Shown here piece by piece: positions 50,863 through 60,709 of a stretch of DNA of 64,000 nt (its first letter is position 1; every line of letters begins with the position of its first letter). Source of the stretch: Endotrypanum monterogeii (lineage: Eukaryota; Euglenozoa; Kinetoplastea; Trypanosomatida; Trypanosomatidae); the NCBI GenBank assembly GCA_000333855.2, contig CM007346.1, forward strand, positions 177,715 through 241,714, in the 5' to 3' direction. Made by a program: the position numbers and the translations under genes. The notes beneath the pieces are model-generated. The model searched no databases. It saw only the letters and a list, made by a program, of their open reading frames with translations, and was not told the origin of the DNA.

Positions 50863-52232
50863 TCCCGAGCGGTGAAGATATCGTCGTCAACAAGATGTAT
50901 CACCGACTTGCCTCAGAGAAGTCACTTTTGACTGAGAATGAGTGCCACGTGTGTGTGTATGTGTGGTGCGGGTTACTACATGCACTGCAACTCGCTGTCG
51001 CTGCAGATGTGCGTATGTGGGTCTCACTATTGCGGACTTCTGGCAACATACACAAGTGTATCTCTTGATTTGCGCACACGTGTGTAGGTGTGGCACAGGT
51101 ACGAAATGAGAAAATATGGCGGCAGATTTCTGCGCGGAAGAATGGAGGGCTGTAATTCGCTCCTGAGAAGAAAAAAGAAAAAAACAGACAGGAAGGAGAG
51201 GTGAAGGGGCAAGACGTACTGTACCCACAGCGCAGCAAGAGGCGATCGTATTGCCTTTGGTTCATAGAGGTGGCCCAGCCACACTGCAGGAGGAGACAAA
51301 CGAGGTGAGCGACGGAGTAGGGGGGGGGAAGTTATCCAGTTGCAGTGTCATCTATGCACATTGCCCCCCTCCAGCCTATACACGCACACACACAGAGAGA
51401 GAGAGAGAGACAAAGACATAACAGAAAATCGGTAAGGGTCGTGTGCGTCTCACTTCATCGAAGTCATATACCTCTTTGTGTACGCCGAGTGAGAGACGGG
51501 GGAACGCGCCAAAACATCACCCCAGTCGAGTGAGTGTGGTGTAAATGATCGATTAGGGTGGGGTGGGGTGGGGAGGTAACAGTCTTCCGATGCTCCAGGA
51601 AAACAAGTCAACAAGCAAGAAAGCAATATAATATATGAACTCATTCCGGTCAGTGATGCAGCAAGATGACAAATGTTGAGCTTCGCGCGCGCGTTCTTTG
51701 TTTCGAGTATCTGTTTCACAGATTTTACACACAAACCATTTCTTTTTTTTGATTGATTTTTATTATGTATGTTTGCAGCATAATAAATGGAGTTGGTGTA
51801 CGCCGTTGCTCTGCGGTTGGTGCCCTGATACCCCCTCCCCACTCATGTGTTTCTCTGTACTAGCACGTGGGGGGGGGGGGGTAGCGATGGAGAAAGCGGA
51901 TTATAAAGCAAAGAATACTCAGTGCACAAGCAGATGTACAACGATTGAACACAGTTCAAGTCCAGGTGTGTGTGTATGCGGGTGAGCGTCGCATTCGTTT
52001 TTTCCCCCAAAGTCGAATATGTGTGCACGGTGCGGAGCATAGGACGCCTTCAAAGGAAATTAAAGATGAAAGGCAAGACCACTGCAGTTCACAAAAGCAC
52101 GATCCACCCCAACCCCATAAAAACAAAAAAAAGGACGTCTCGTACGGGAGAGAACAGATGAGAGTCCGTAGGGAACAAAATGTGAGCACGCGGCACTTTT
52201 TTCCGCTTTCTTTTTTTTTCGCTACGGACTCG
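50863..52232. other. Intergenic between peroxidase genes
   Basis: CA/TG tracts and a (GA)n run near 51393-51410; no gene seen. Presumably the 3'UTR of the mitochondrial/glycosomal peroxidase and the 5' region of the divergent one. Confidence 0.55.
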
Positions 52233-52781
52233 TTAAATTTTCGAAGCCGCCGTCCCAAGCAACGGCAACAGCTGCTTCTCGATTTCTTCCACACTCGCAC
52301 CCGGCGAGAAGCGGTGCACGGCATGGCCGTCCTTGTCCACCAGGAATGATGTGAAGTTCCACTTCACTGCGGTCGTGCCGAGGATACCCTTGCACGCGTG
52401 CTTCAAATAGTGGTACAGTGGGTGCTCGCTCTCACCGTTCACCTTGACCTTCTCCATGATGGGGAACTCCGCTTTGAAGCGTGTGCAAGCGAACTCCTTC
52501 ACCTCTGCCTCCGTGCCCGGCTCCTGACCACCAAACTGGTTGCAAGGGAACGCCAACACCGTAAACCCGCGATCCTTGTACTTGCTGTAGAGAGTTGTGG
52601 CCGTCTCGTACCCACCCTTGGTGTAGCCGCATTTGCTGGCAACATTGTATATGAGAAGTGGGTACCCCTTGTGCTGAGCAAGGTCATACGGCTGATGATC
52701 GCCACCGTTCACCTTAAAGTCATAGATGGAGGAAGCTGCAGCGGCAACAGTGGCACAGCGAAGAGAAGAGGAACGCAGCAT
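52233..52781 (-). CDS. GPX-type tryparedoxin peroxidase, mitochondrial/glycosomal form
   Basis: 182 aa. Reduces hydroperoxides with electrons from trypanothione via tryparedoxin. The catalytic set is complete: peroxidatic Cys51 in NVASKCGYT, Gln82 in FPCNQFGG, resolving Cys99 in FACTRF, and Trp141-Asn142 in KWNFTSF. Cysteine, not selenocysteine, is used. The N-terminal MLRSSSLRCATVAAAAS is a typical short mitochondrial presequence absent from the copy at 54075. The C-terminus ends Ala-Ala-Ser-Lys-Ile, a plausible variant PTS1, so dual mitochondrial/glycosomal targeting is possible, as known for one T. brucei member of this family. DNA from about 52253 to 52731 is essentially identical to 54098-54576. 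An AG at 52800-52801 after a T-rich stretch precedes the ATG. Confidence 0.93.
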   Translation of the reverse strand: MLRSSSLRCATVAAAASSIYDFKVNGGDHQPYDLAQHKGYPLLIYNVASKCGYTKGGYETATTLYSKYKDRGFTVLAFPCNQFGGQEPGTEAEVKEFACTRFKAEFPIMEKVKVNGESEHPLYHYLKHACKGILGTTAVKWNFTSFLVDKDGHAVHRFSPGASVEEIEKQLLPLLGTAASKI

Positions 52782-52932
52782 TTTTAGATCTTATTGGGAC
52801 TGCAGTAAAAAGGGCAACACGTCAGACTTACATACGTTGCTACTCCTTGGTGCCCCGTGCAGCTTACTTGAGTGGTTTGAGAATCGCACAGCAGAGGAGC
52901 GTATCGATGCGTGGCATGAAAACCTGTATGTA

Positions 52933-52970
<38 letters not shown>

Positions 52971-54074
52971 GTGGATAGGCAAACAAGTGGCGCGGGGTGG
53001 GTGTTGTAGAAAGCCTACCCGAAAAAAAAAAAAAGAGGGGTGGAGGAGAGGGAAGCAGCATGGTTCAATAAACATGCGCGGACCAATATAAGTGTGTGCT
53101 AATTTGAAGAACAGTGCATACCCGCGCAGATGACGCGCTAGGATGCAGGAGCATGTACCTCCACGCAGGTTAGAGATATGAAAGCAACAGCTTCGAACCA
53201 TAACCGGCCTGTTTGTGACCGTTGAGAGTTGTTCGCATTGTACACGGTCGATGCTGAAAGGAGGAATAAGTATGTCACATGGGCCATGGTCTCCTGTCTT
53301 TTATACTAAGTGAGTTGTGCGTGTATACAAGCCATTAGGGATATATATATATATATATATATTCGTTTGTTAGACCCTCAGACTACTCATAAACAGGGGA
53401 ACGATAAGATTGTGCGCAGGAAGTGAGGACTACAGTAGAGGGAGAAGAGGGCAGGGAAAACGATAACCCACTCCCCGACCACCACACACACTATTCGACG
53501 CCTCATAGCGCGCAGAAGCGAGCATTCGAAAAAAAGTGTGAGGGAGATATACGAACACACGTGAATGGGAAAAGTAAATGCGAGTAGAATGGAGGAAAAC
53601 AACCCCCCCACACACACAACAAAAAAAAAAATGTGACGTAAGCCTAGTGGGAGCGTGTGCATACACATATATATATATATATGTGTGTGTGTGATACAGT
53701 TGCACTCTCGTGTTCCATCGGCTGTCCAGCGGTCACTCTCAACTACGCCTACGCGAACACGCACGCCTATTTAAACCATGAAACATTTTTCAATAAGTTC
53801 ATAAACAGCAGCGATGATAATGATATATCTGCGCTCGAAGCAGTAAAGAAAAAATGGCAGCGGGGAGGAGGCATCACATGTACTTCTGTCTGCGGTGGGG
53901 AGGGCTTCAATAATGCATAAGGCTGCACGAGCTCGCCACGACTCCTTAGCGACTTTGACAGGCAAAAAAAAAACACAGAAACGGCAATCCTGAGCATGCA
54001 AAGTCCGCTACATCTATCCCGCACCTCTATCCACTACATACCTCGGCGCCACTCGACTCATTCAACTCCGACAG
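52782..54074. other. Intergenic between identical-core peroxidase genes
   Basis: (TATG/TG)n at 52926-52967, (TA)n near 53342-53362 and 53668-53680. No gene seen. Confidence 0.55.
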
Positions 54075-54581
54075 CTATTTGATCTCCGCAGACGATTCCG
54101 TCTCAAGCAACGGCAACAGCTGCTTCTCGATTTCTTCCACACTCGCACCCGGCGAGAAGCGGTGCACGGCATGGCCGTCCTTGTCCACCAGGAATGATGT
54201 GAAGTTCCACTTCACTGCGGTCGTGCCGAGGATACCCTTGCACGCGTGCTTCAAATAGTGGTACAGTGGGTGCTCGCTCTCACCGTTCACCTTGACCTTC
54301 TCCATGATGGGGAACTCCGCTTTGAAGCGTGTGCAAGCGAACTCCTTCACCTCTGCCTCCGTGCCCGGCTCCTGACCACCAAACTGGTTGCAAGGGAACG
54401 CCAACACCGTAAACCCGCGATCCTTGTACTTGCTGTAGAGAGTTGTGGCCGTCTCGTACCCACCCTTGGTGTAGCCGCATTTGCTGGCAACATTGTATAT
54501 GAGAAGTGGGTACCCCTTGTGCTGAGCAAGGTCATACGGCTGATGATCGCCACCGTTCACCTTAAAGTCATAGATGGACAT
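54075..54581 (-). CDS. GPX-type tryparedoxin peroxidase, cytosolic form
   Basis: 168 aa starting MSIYDFKVNGG. Same catalytic set as its neighbour: Cys35, Gln66, Cys83 and Trp125-Asn126. It lacks the mitochondrial presequence and ends in ESSAEIK instead of a PTS1-like tripeptide, so it should stay in the cytosol. The first ATG after the splice acceptor at 54586-54587 was used; a longer frame would start with TTG. Core DNA is essentially identical to the copy 1.8 kb downstream, implying recent duplication or gene conversion, while the two ends differ completely. Confidence 0.93.
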   Translation of the reverse strand: MSIYDFKVNGGDHQPYDLAQHKGYPLLIYNVASKCGYTKGGYETATTLYSKYKDRGFTVLAFPCNQFGGQEPGTEAEVKEFACTRFKAEFPIMEKVKVNGESEHPLYHYLKHACKGILGTTAVKWNFTSFLVDKDGHAVHRFSPGASVEEIEKQLLPLLETESSAEIK

Positions 54582-54585
54582 GGTC

Positions 54586-54587
54586 CT
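54586..54587 (-). promoter_or_regulatory. Candidate spliced-leader acceptor of the cytosolic peroxidase
   Basis: A (CT)n and T-rich tract on the minus strand (54626-54591) ends in TTGAG, with the ATG only a few bases later. A very short 5'UTR results; an acceptor further upstream is possible. Confidence 0.45.
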
Positions 54588-55540
54588 CAATGGAAAAAAA
54601 CACAGAAAGCAAGAGAGAGAGAGAGGGGGTCGTGGTGAATGTAATGCAAAATATCGTCTGCGATGTAAAGGAATGTGGGGGGTGCTTAAATATTAATATG
54701 TTCACTCCATCGCGTGTGTGTGTGTGTGTGTGTGCGGGGAGGAGGATGGGATGGAATAGACGTACGAATATCCAGAGAAAAGAAGCGAGGGTATGAAGAG
54801 AAGAGTGTTCACGACCTGACACTCTTGAGTGTCACCTCTTGACCGAGAAATGAGCGTCTCGCCAGAGACAAGCAGAGGAAGAAAAGGGGGAGAAATCAAA
54901 TGTGCACCTCCTCCCCCCTCCCCCCCCCCTTCCTCCTCGCCCGTGTACGTGTATGGATCAGTCTTGGAGCTTCTCACTAAGCCGAGTCTCATTCCTTGAA
55001 AAAGGTGAAGGTGAGGGATGCCCACATGAAAAAAAAAAAAACAGAGCGTCCTAGAGCGAGCGGTCAAGAGTGGAGGTCGCTACCCCACTGACGACGGCTC
55101 GAAAATGGTATTCCTCTTCGACAAGAACCAGATATAGTCCTCAGCTCATGGGACCAGGGAACACCGAATATGGTGCAAACAACGACCAAACACCACCGCC
55201 ACAGACACTCCCCGCCCAGCCACTGTAGGCACAGAAGAAGAAAGAATGTAAGACGCCACTCAGCAAACGAGAGGTACGGCTATCGCTGGCGAAGTAAAGG
55301 AGGCAACGCCCAGTGCACCTTCTTCTCCACCGTCCTCACACACACACACACACACCGACACTCTTGTGGTCTGGGTACGATGGGCTAAGGTGTACGTGAG
55401 GGGTGATGTGAGAGCTCCATCCTCCTCTACACTGCGCTCTTCAAGTAGATTGAAGGAAAATATTTTTTCTTATTTCGTAGAATCGCGGGTTGACTCTGGA
55501 ATACAACAATGGTGGCATCAATCACCGCTATTCTCTCCTT

Positions 55541-56002
55541 AACTTCCTCCCTTCCTCTCACGCCCAGGCCCGCCCCTCAGGCCCCTCGCGTGGCACCAGG
55601 CAGTCGTGGCGCACGCGCTACAACCATGCCGAACTGACATCGTCACCACACCCCCTGCCTCAATACCCTACCCCATGTTCGCTTCGCAGGTCAACTCACA
55701 GTGGCCCCCTACCGGCAGACTGTGCTGTTCTGGTGGAATGCGCGTGCGTCATCTCGATACCCTACCCATCCTGTGGGTAGCACAGATATGCACACCACCG
55801 CGAGCTGCTCCGTTGCATTGCCATCCAGTCCTCCGGCGACCTTGCAGGTACCGCGACACTGTCGGTACCCGGCGTGGTCCCGACGTTGGCAAGACGGATA
55901 GAAAGCTGCACAACTTCCTCAGACGAGTGGTGGCTAGGCAGAGGTGGAGGTGGGGGGGGGGGGTACTTCACACTGAACATCACACTAAAATGAGTTTTCT
56001 CA
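55541..56002 (+). repeat. 462-bp dispersed repeat, copy D (inverted with 48552-49011)
   Basis: Reverse-complement partner of copy C, 6.5 kb away. It lies about 1.1 kb downstream of the asparagine synthetase stop, antisense to the direction in which copy C is transcribed. Confidence 0.9.
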
Positions 56003-57073
56003 GTACTACCACCATCGCAAGTGTTTTTTTTTCTTCTCGGGGAGGGGGGGGGGCGGAAGGTACATGTATTTGTTTGTGTGGAAGCAGTGGGTAAGGTCGT
56101 TTTCATGGCGTTTAGAGAGATCACGCAGGCGGTAACTCTCCTGGTGTGTGCCCACGCGTCAAGACTCGGAAAAGGCGAGGATCACCTTAATTATTAACAT
56201 GTGAGTCGTTGTCGCTTTCTTGACTTGCGCGCGCGCCAACAGTCAACATGTGTGCATATATCGAAGCACAATTAAAAGCGAGAGGCTAAACATAGAAAGA
56301 AATCGAACGAAGAGGGGACCGCTGGCAGAAACTACTTCCCTCTCTCTTATCCCTCAACGTTTTTTCTGTCCCCATTCCCTTCCCCTCCCCCACTTTGCCC
56401 CGCACTCCCTTCGTATACAAGGAAGGGAAATATCTAGTATGCTGCTGCTGTTGGGGGGGGGGGAAGGGGACAGTACCGGGTTGTTCTGGACAAAGAGAAA
56501 AAGAAAGATAAGCAAAAAAACACAGGCAAAAAAAAAAAGTAAACGTTAAAGCAATTAGAAAGTAAGCGCACACACCCACACAGGACAAAAGACAGGAGGG
56601 GGTTACGAAGGGGTTCAGAGTGAAAGAAGAAGAAGACGCGTGTTACGGGAAGAAAGTGAGGAAATTTTGGGGCGCGAAAGGAGAGGAGGAGATATGGATG
56701 GAGTGAGCAATTTGCAGAGTCGCACACACACACACACAGTTGCGTGTGCTGTCATGCAGCAGTGATGTGCAATCAGCACTCCGAAATAGAGAGGAGGGCT
56801 CTCACTTCCCATCCTTTCCCTCCCCCCTCCTCACACGCGCACATGCACAAACACAAACCCAAGCCACCCACCAAAATACTTGCGTACTTACGACTCCTTT
56901 GCTGTTCACGACGCCACTCATGTTCGTGTGGTATCATGTGTTTGATTAGCAGGTCCACTTCTCCCCGGCCCATCAAAGCTCCACTTTGACAGATGAGCTT
57001 TTCATTAATGCATACAACAAGAAGTGAGGGAGCATTATTTCATGTTTTAGATGTTTCTTCATTTTTTTCTCAT

Positions 57074-58135
57074 CTACAACACTGAGTACTTCTCCACAAT
57101 ATCCTGCGGCCACACGCCACACTGCACCTCGCCAATATGTTTCTTGCGGAGCATGAACATGGTCGTGCGGCTCTGGCCGATACCCCCACCAATAGTTTGG
57201 GGCATGTCGCCCTTCAGTAGCCGCTGGTGCCACGCGTGATGGAGACGGTCACTGTCGTTTGTGATATCCAGTTGACGACAGAGCGTTTCTTTATCGACAC
57301 GGATGCCCATGCTGCTTAGCTCCAGCACATCATCGAGAACTGCGTTGTACACGAGGATGTCACCGTTCAGGCCCCTCAAAGACGAGATGGCATTCACAGA
57401 GGGATTTTCCCCGTCGGGTGCCGGGAATCCGATCTGGGAGGAGTCGATGCTCACTGGAGACGACCAATCATCGTAGTCCGGTGCACGCACATCGTGATAG
57501 TCCCCGTGGCTCAGCTTACCGCCGATACCGATCAGAAACATTGCACCGAACTCCTTCACGGCTGCTAGCTCACGTGCCTTGGGGTCCAGAGCTGGGTATC
57601 GGCTCAGCAACTGCTCCGTGTGCAGAAACTTTATCGACTCCGGCAGCACCGGCGTGATGTCGGGGTACTGAGCGCACACCCGCCTCTCCGTCTCGCGCAG
57701 AACTTGATAGATGGAGCGGACGGTGGCCATCAGATACCCAAGGCACCGGTCCTCCGGCCCCATGACACGCTCCCAGTCCCACTGGTCCACGTAAACGGAG
57801 TGGGTATTATCCAGAGTGTCCTCCACACGCAAGGCGCGCATATCCGCGAGGATGCCACGTCCAACGGGGAATTTGTGATCTCCGAGGGTCTTGCGCTTCC
57901 ACTTTGCCAGCGAGTGCACAACTTCAAAGCGCTCCTTAGGGATCTCCTTCACATGCACCTGCACAGCTTTTTCCCATCCCGAGAGGTTATCCTGTGTGCC
58001 ATCACCCACACAGCTGAGAATAGGGCACTCGACGCGGATGAGATTCAAAGATTTGGAGAGCTCCTCTGCAAAGATCGACTTCACCGTCGAAATACGACCC
58101 TGAAGATCAATATAAGCCTGAAAGTCGCTGGGCAT
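57074..58135 (-). CDS. asnA: Asparagine synthetase A (aspartate-ammonia ligase)
   Basis: 353 aa. Makes asparagine from aspartate, ATP and ammonia. It is of the bacterial AsnA type, related to class II aminoacyl-tRNA synthetases, not the glutamine-dependent AsnB type of animals. Landmark blocks follow the E. coli enzyme closely: [110 protein letters not shown], and [16 protein letters not shown] near the end. It is slightly longer than the 330-aa E. coli protein through a short insertion around [14 protein letters not shown]. No targeting signal is evident, so cytosolic. The frame stays open to 58240, but that stretch is pyrimidine tract and encodes His-Ser-Phe-Ile repeats from (GAAT)n; a splice AG at 58143-58144 places the start at 58135. 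Confidence 0.96.
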   Translation of the reverse strand: MPSDFQAYIDLQGRISTVKSIFAEELSKSLNLIRVECPILSCVGDGTQDNLSGWEKAVQVHVKEIPKERFEVVHSLAKWKRKTLGDHKFPVGRGILADMRALRVEDTLDNTHSVYVDQWDWERVMGPEDRCLGYLMATVRSIYQVLRETERRVCAQYPDITPVLPESIKFLHTEQLLSRYPALDPKARELAAVKEFGAMFLIGIGGKLSHGDYHDVRAPDYDDWSSPVSIDSSQIGFPAPDGENPSVNAISSLRGLNGDILVYNAVLDDVLELSSMGIRVDKETLCRQLDITNDSDRLHHAWHQRLLKGDMPQTIGGGIGQSRTTMFMLRKKHIGEVQCGVWPQDIVEKYSVL

Positions 58136-58142
58136 CCTCAGC

Positions 58143-58144
58143 CT
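58143..58144 (-). promoter_or_regulatory. Candidate spliced-leader acceptor of asparagine synthetase A
   Basis: CTCCTTGTCTCTCACAG on the minus strand, directly upstream of the ATG at 58135. Confidence 0.6.
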
Positions 58145-58166
58145 GTGAGAGACAAGGAGTGAGTGC

Positions 58167-58194
58167 GAATGAATGAATGAATGAATGAATGAAT
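58167..58194. repeat. (GAAT)7 microsatellite
   Basis: Seven tandem GAAT units close to the asnA splice site. Confidence 0.95.
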
Positions 58195-59069
58195 GGTAAG
58201 GGGCCGAAAGGAGGGGGGGGAAGAAAAAGCGATTAAACAAAACAATACTTATAAATAAATATAAAAATATATAGGAATATATGTATGTCTGTGTGTGTGT
58301 ATGTGTGTGTGTATATTTGTGACTGCGTCGTCAGAGAGATACGAGAGAAAATCAGGAAAAAAAACCGGTGGAATGCTTCAGAGAGTGGGGATTTGAAGAA
58401 CAACGTGAGTATGCGAGAGAAAAGGAAAGGTATTGCGTACACCACATTCCGTGCGCGTGCGTGGAGACGTGGCAGTGCGACGGTGAATCCGTAGAAAAAG
58501 AAAATATAAAAAAGCAAGAGTACGATTAACACCAGTATCACACTGGATGATGCAAGCGAGTCCCACTTCCGCTTGCGCTCCCGCTCCTTCTCTCCTCATC
58601 TGCCTGCCGGTGCATATTGAAGCACCCACAAGCAGGAGAAAGCTAGAAGAGCGTCCTGCTTTCCTGTGTGTGTACTTCGACTCCTTTTTTCGTCGAGATG
58701 TTCAGCATACAAAAATTCAGTTATGTCTGAGTCGAGGAGAATTCAGGCGGACCAGATGGGGCACAGGGGGGGGGGGCTCAATCTGTGGCGCTATTCCCCC
58801 TCCTCCCCCCCCCAAAACAAATGTGCATCATGTGGTCGCGCAACACCATTACCGGTGCTATACTCAGGAGTACGTTAGCGAATAGACACTGAATATCCTC
58901 GGGGTGGGGGGTTAATCAAAAAGGAAATACAAGAGATCAGGATCAATGCATCCGCGTCGGTGAAATGTGTGTGTGTGTGTGTGTTGTGAGTCGGGGGAGG
59001 TGGAGGGGGGACTGAGGAACTGACGCACAAAGGGATGAAGGGGAGCCACAGTGCTGGTGCTTCGCTGCC

Positions 59070-60680
59070 CTAGAGGGCGTCTGGTGCTGCGCCACCGCGG
59101 GCTGAGTTACGCTCGATCTCATTCGCTGTATGAAGCACCTGTTGTAGAAAAGAAAGGGCCTCCGTCATTGGGGCAATGTTCTCCTCCAGGCTACTGTTCG
59201 GTCGAAGCTTCCAATGAATGGTGGACCCGCGCGAGCGGAAAAATGTGAGCTTCGATGTCGGTTTCAGTACCTCAGTCATCTCCGCTGGGGTTAGTTGTAG
59301 TGCGTCACGAGCCCCGCGGCCGCTACCGTTGCGTCCTGTAGCCCGGCGCATGGCTGTGAGGCTTCGCATAAAGTTATTGTTGCTGGGGTTTTGCATCGCC
59401 GCTACCTTGACTGGACCATAGGTCGCCACCTTCTCCTTCAGTTGGCGCGCGGCCGCGAAGTTCTCTATGAAGAGGGACGTCGTGTTGTCCACGAGGAGGT
59501 CTGTTCCCTCCGGCTTGACGCGTGATGTGTGCTCCACCACGATGCTCTCCACATTGAGGTCCTCAGCGGCGTAGTCCACCTCACAGACATTAGTGAGATC
59601 CATACGTTCGTACATGTCTGTGGAGCCGTGAATGAGGTAGTTGTGCTCCGCCAGGGAAAGTTCTTCCAGAATTGCCTTTGCCAAGGGAGCGGCAGGGTTG
59701 TCGCCTTGTTGCTTCCAGCGTCGGTAGGCGCGGAGCTCTACCTCGAAAGGATATGCAACTGTTTTGTTGCGTGCCAAGTCATCCTCATCGTCATCCATGG
59801 GTATTTTGGGGAGATTCTTCGTCTCTTCCCCTATCGCTGACGCTGCTCCTGCGCTTGCCCCATTTGCCGGATCTACTTGCTTCGGTGCTGCAACGATCGC
59901 TTCCTGGAAAGGGTCTTCGAGGTCCATTCCCATGCCGACTGGAGCGGGCCGCATTCGAGCTTCGTTTGCCATAGTTACTGACGATCGCTGAAGTGCTGCT
60001 GTCTCAGTCGCAGGTGAAGACGCACACGCTGCGCCGGACACAGCCACTGCTGCAGGAATATGATTCTTGTTGGACTCCCCGGCAGCACCAGCGCTGCCGC
60101 TACCAGCACCCTCTTCCTCTGCATCATGCCCCTCGTTCTTCCGCCTCACAAAGGTCTCGTCAAGGGAAAAGACAGACCAATTAAAGGTGACGCCAATATT
60201 TTCGACATCGAGAAGACAAAACTGGTCCACATCACTGTCCCACACTGCGCGAGCTATGGAGCGGCTCTGCCGCTCGTTCGAGAAAAAGTTGATCTTCACC
60301 GTTGTCGAGCTGGCCGGAAAGTGCAACGAACCGCTTTCCATGTCAACCGCGCGTGACACACAGGCGGGACAGTCCTTAATGAAGTAGAGCTGCATCGACT
60401 CCGTGTTCATTCGCTCGACAAACTCCCCAAAAGTGGCGTGTTTCAGAGGAGTTGAGTAGGAGCCCTGACGGGCGAGGCAGCAGTAGGCAGCACCGAGGTT
60501 GATCTTCACCGATACGTTCTGTGTCCGGACATCCTCAAGGTTGAACAGAAAGCGGAATTCGCGAAGAAAATAGTCTCGCAGTGAGGAGAAACGCTTAGCC
60601 GTCAAGACCGGACTGTTGGCGAGACTCATTTCATACATGACACTGGCTCCTGTACCAGCTTGCTGCACTGTCAGCGGCAC
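59070..60680 (-). CDS. C-terminal part of a probably frameshifted protein
   Basis: About 536 codons; no domain recognised. Ordered segments include RFSSLRDYFLREFRFLF, QNVSVKINLGAAYCCLA, SMQLYFIKDCPACVSRA and STIHWKLRP, separated by Ala/Gly-rich and acidic linkers (MDDDEDD). The first in-frame ATG is at 60638, but the frame continues open upstream past a GTG at 60680. There it encodes an acidic, coding-like segment (TDAEGEDVDHYLDNDDEV) that overlaps the end of the next frame at 60710. Only about 70 bases would separate the ATG from the preceding stop, far too little for polyadenylation plus trans-splicing. The likely reading is that this and 60710-62335 are one gene of about 1090 codons with a one-base frame error near 60.7-60.8 kb. 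Confidence 0.7.
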   Translation of the reverse strand: MPLTVQQAGTGASVMYEMSLANSPVLTAKRFSSLRDYFLREFRFLFNLEDVRTQNVSVKINLGAAYCCLARQGSYSTPLKHATFGEFVERMNTESMQLYFIKDCPACVSRAVDMESGSLHFPASSTTVKINFFSNERQSRSIARAVWDSDVDQFCLLDVENIGVTFNWSVFSLDETFVRRKNEGHDAEEEGAGSGSAGAAGESNKNHIPAAVAVSGAACASSPATETAALQRSSVTMANEARMRPAPVGMGMDLEDPFQEAIVAAPKQVDPANGASAGAASAIGEETKNLPKIPMDDDEDDLARNKTVAYPFEVELRAYRRWKQQGDNPAAPLAKAILEELSLAEHNYLIHGSTDMYERMDLTNVCEVDYAAEDLNVESIVVEHTSRVKPEGTDLLVDNTTSLFIENFAAARQLKEKVATYGPVKVAAMQNPSNNNFMRSLTAMRRATGRNGSGRGARDALQLTPAEMTEVLKPTSKLTFFRSRGSTIHWKLRPNSSLEENIAPMTEALSFLQQVLHTANEIERNSARGGAAPDAL

Positions 60681-60709
60681 TACCTCGTCGTCGTTATCCA
60701 GGTAATGAT

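Larger units (their letters stand above)
54582..57073. other. Intergenic with inverted-repeat copy D
   Basis: Splice region of the cytosolic peroxidase, (TG)n near 54713-54734, the 462-bp repeat at 55541-56002, G-runs near 55950 and 56045. No gene supported; the plus-strand frame through the repeat (55606-56094) is repeat sequence. Confidence 0.55.
58136..59069. other. Intergenic upstream of asnA
   Basis: (GAAT)7 at 58167-58194, TG tract near 58290-58315, G/C homopolymers near 58770-58810 and (TG)n at about 58968-58984. No gene seen. Confidence 0.55.

Noticed and set aside
50017..54581. Selenocysteine in the glutathione peroxidase family members
   Set aside because: All three genes have Cys at the active position and no in-frame TGA.
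55606..56094. 162-codon plus-strand frame, matched at 48578-48946 on the minus strand
   Set aside because: These are the two copies of the inverted repeat; the shared peptide only reflects shared DNA.
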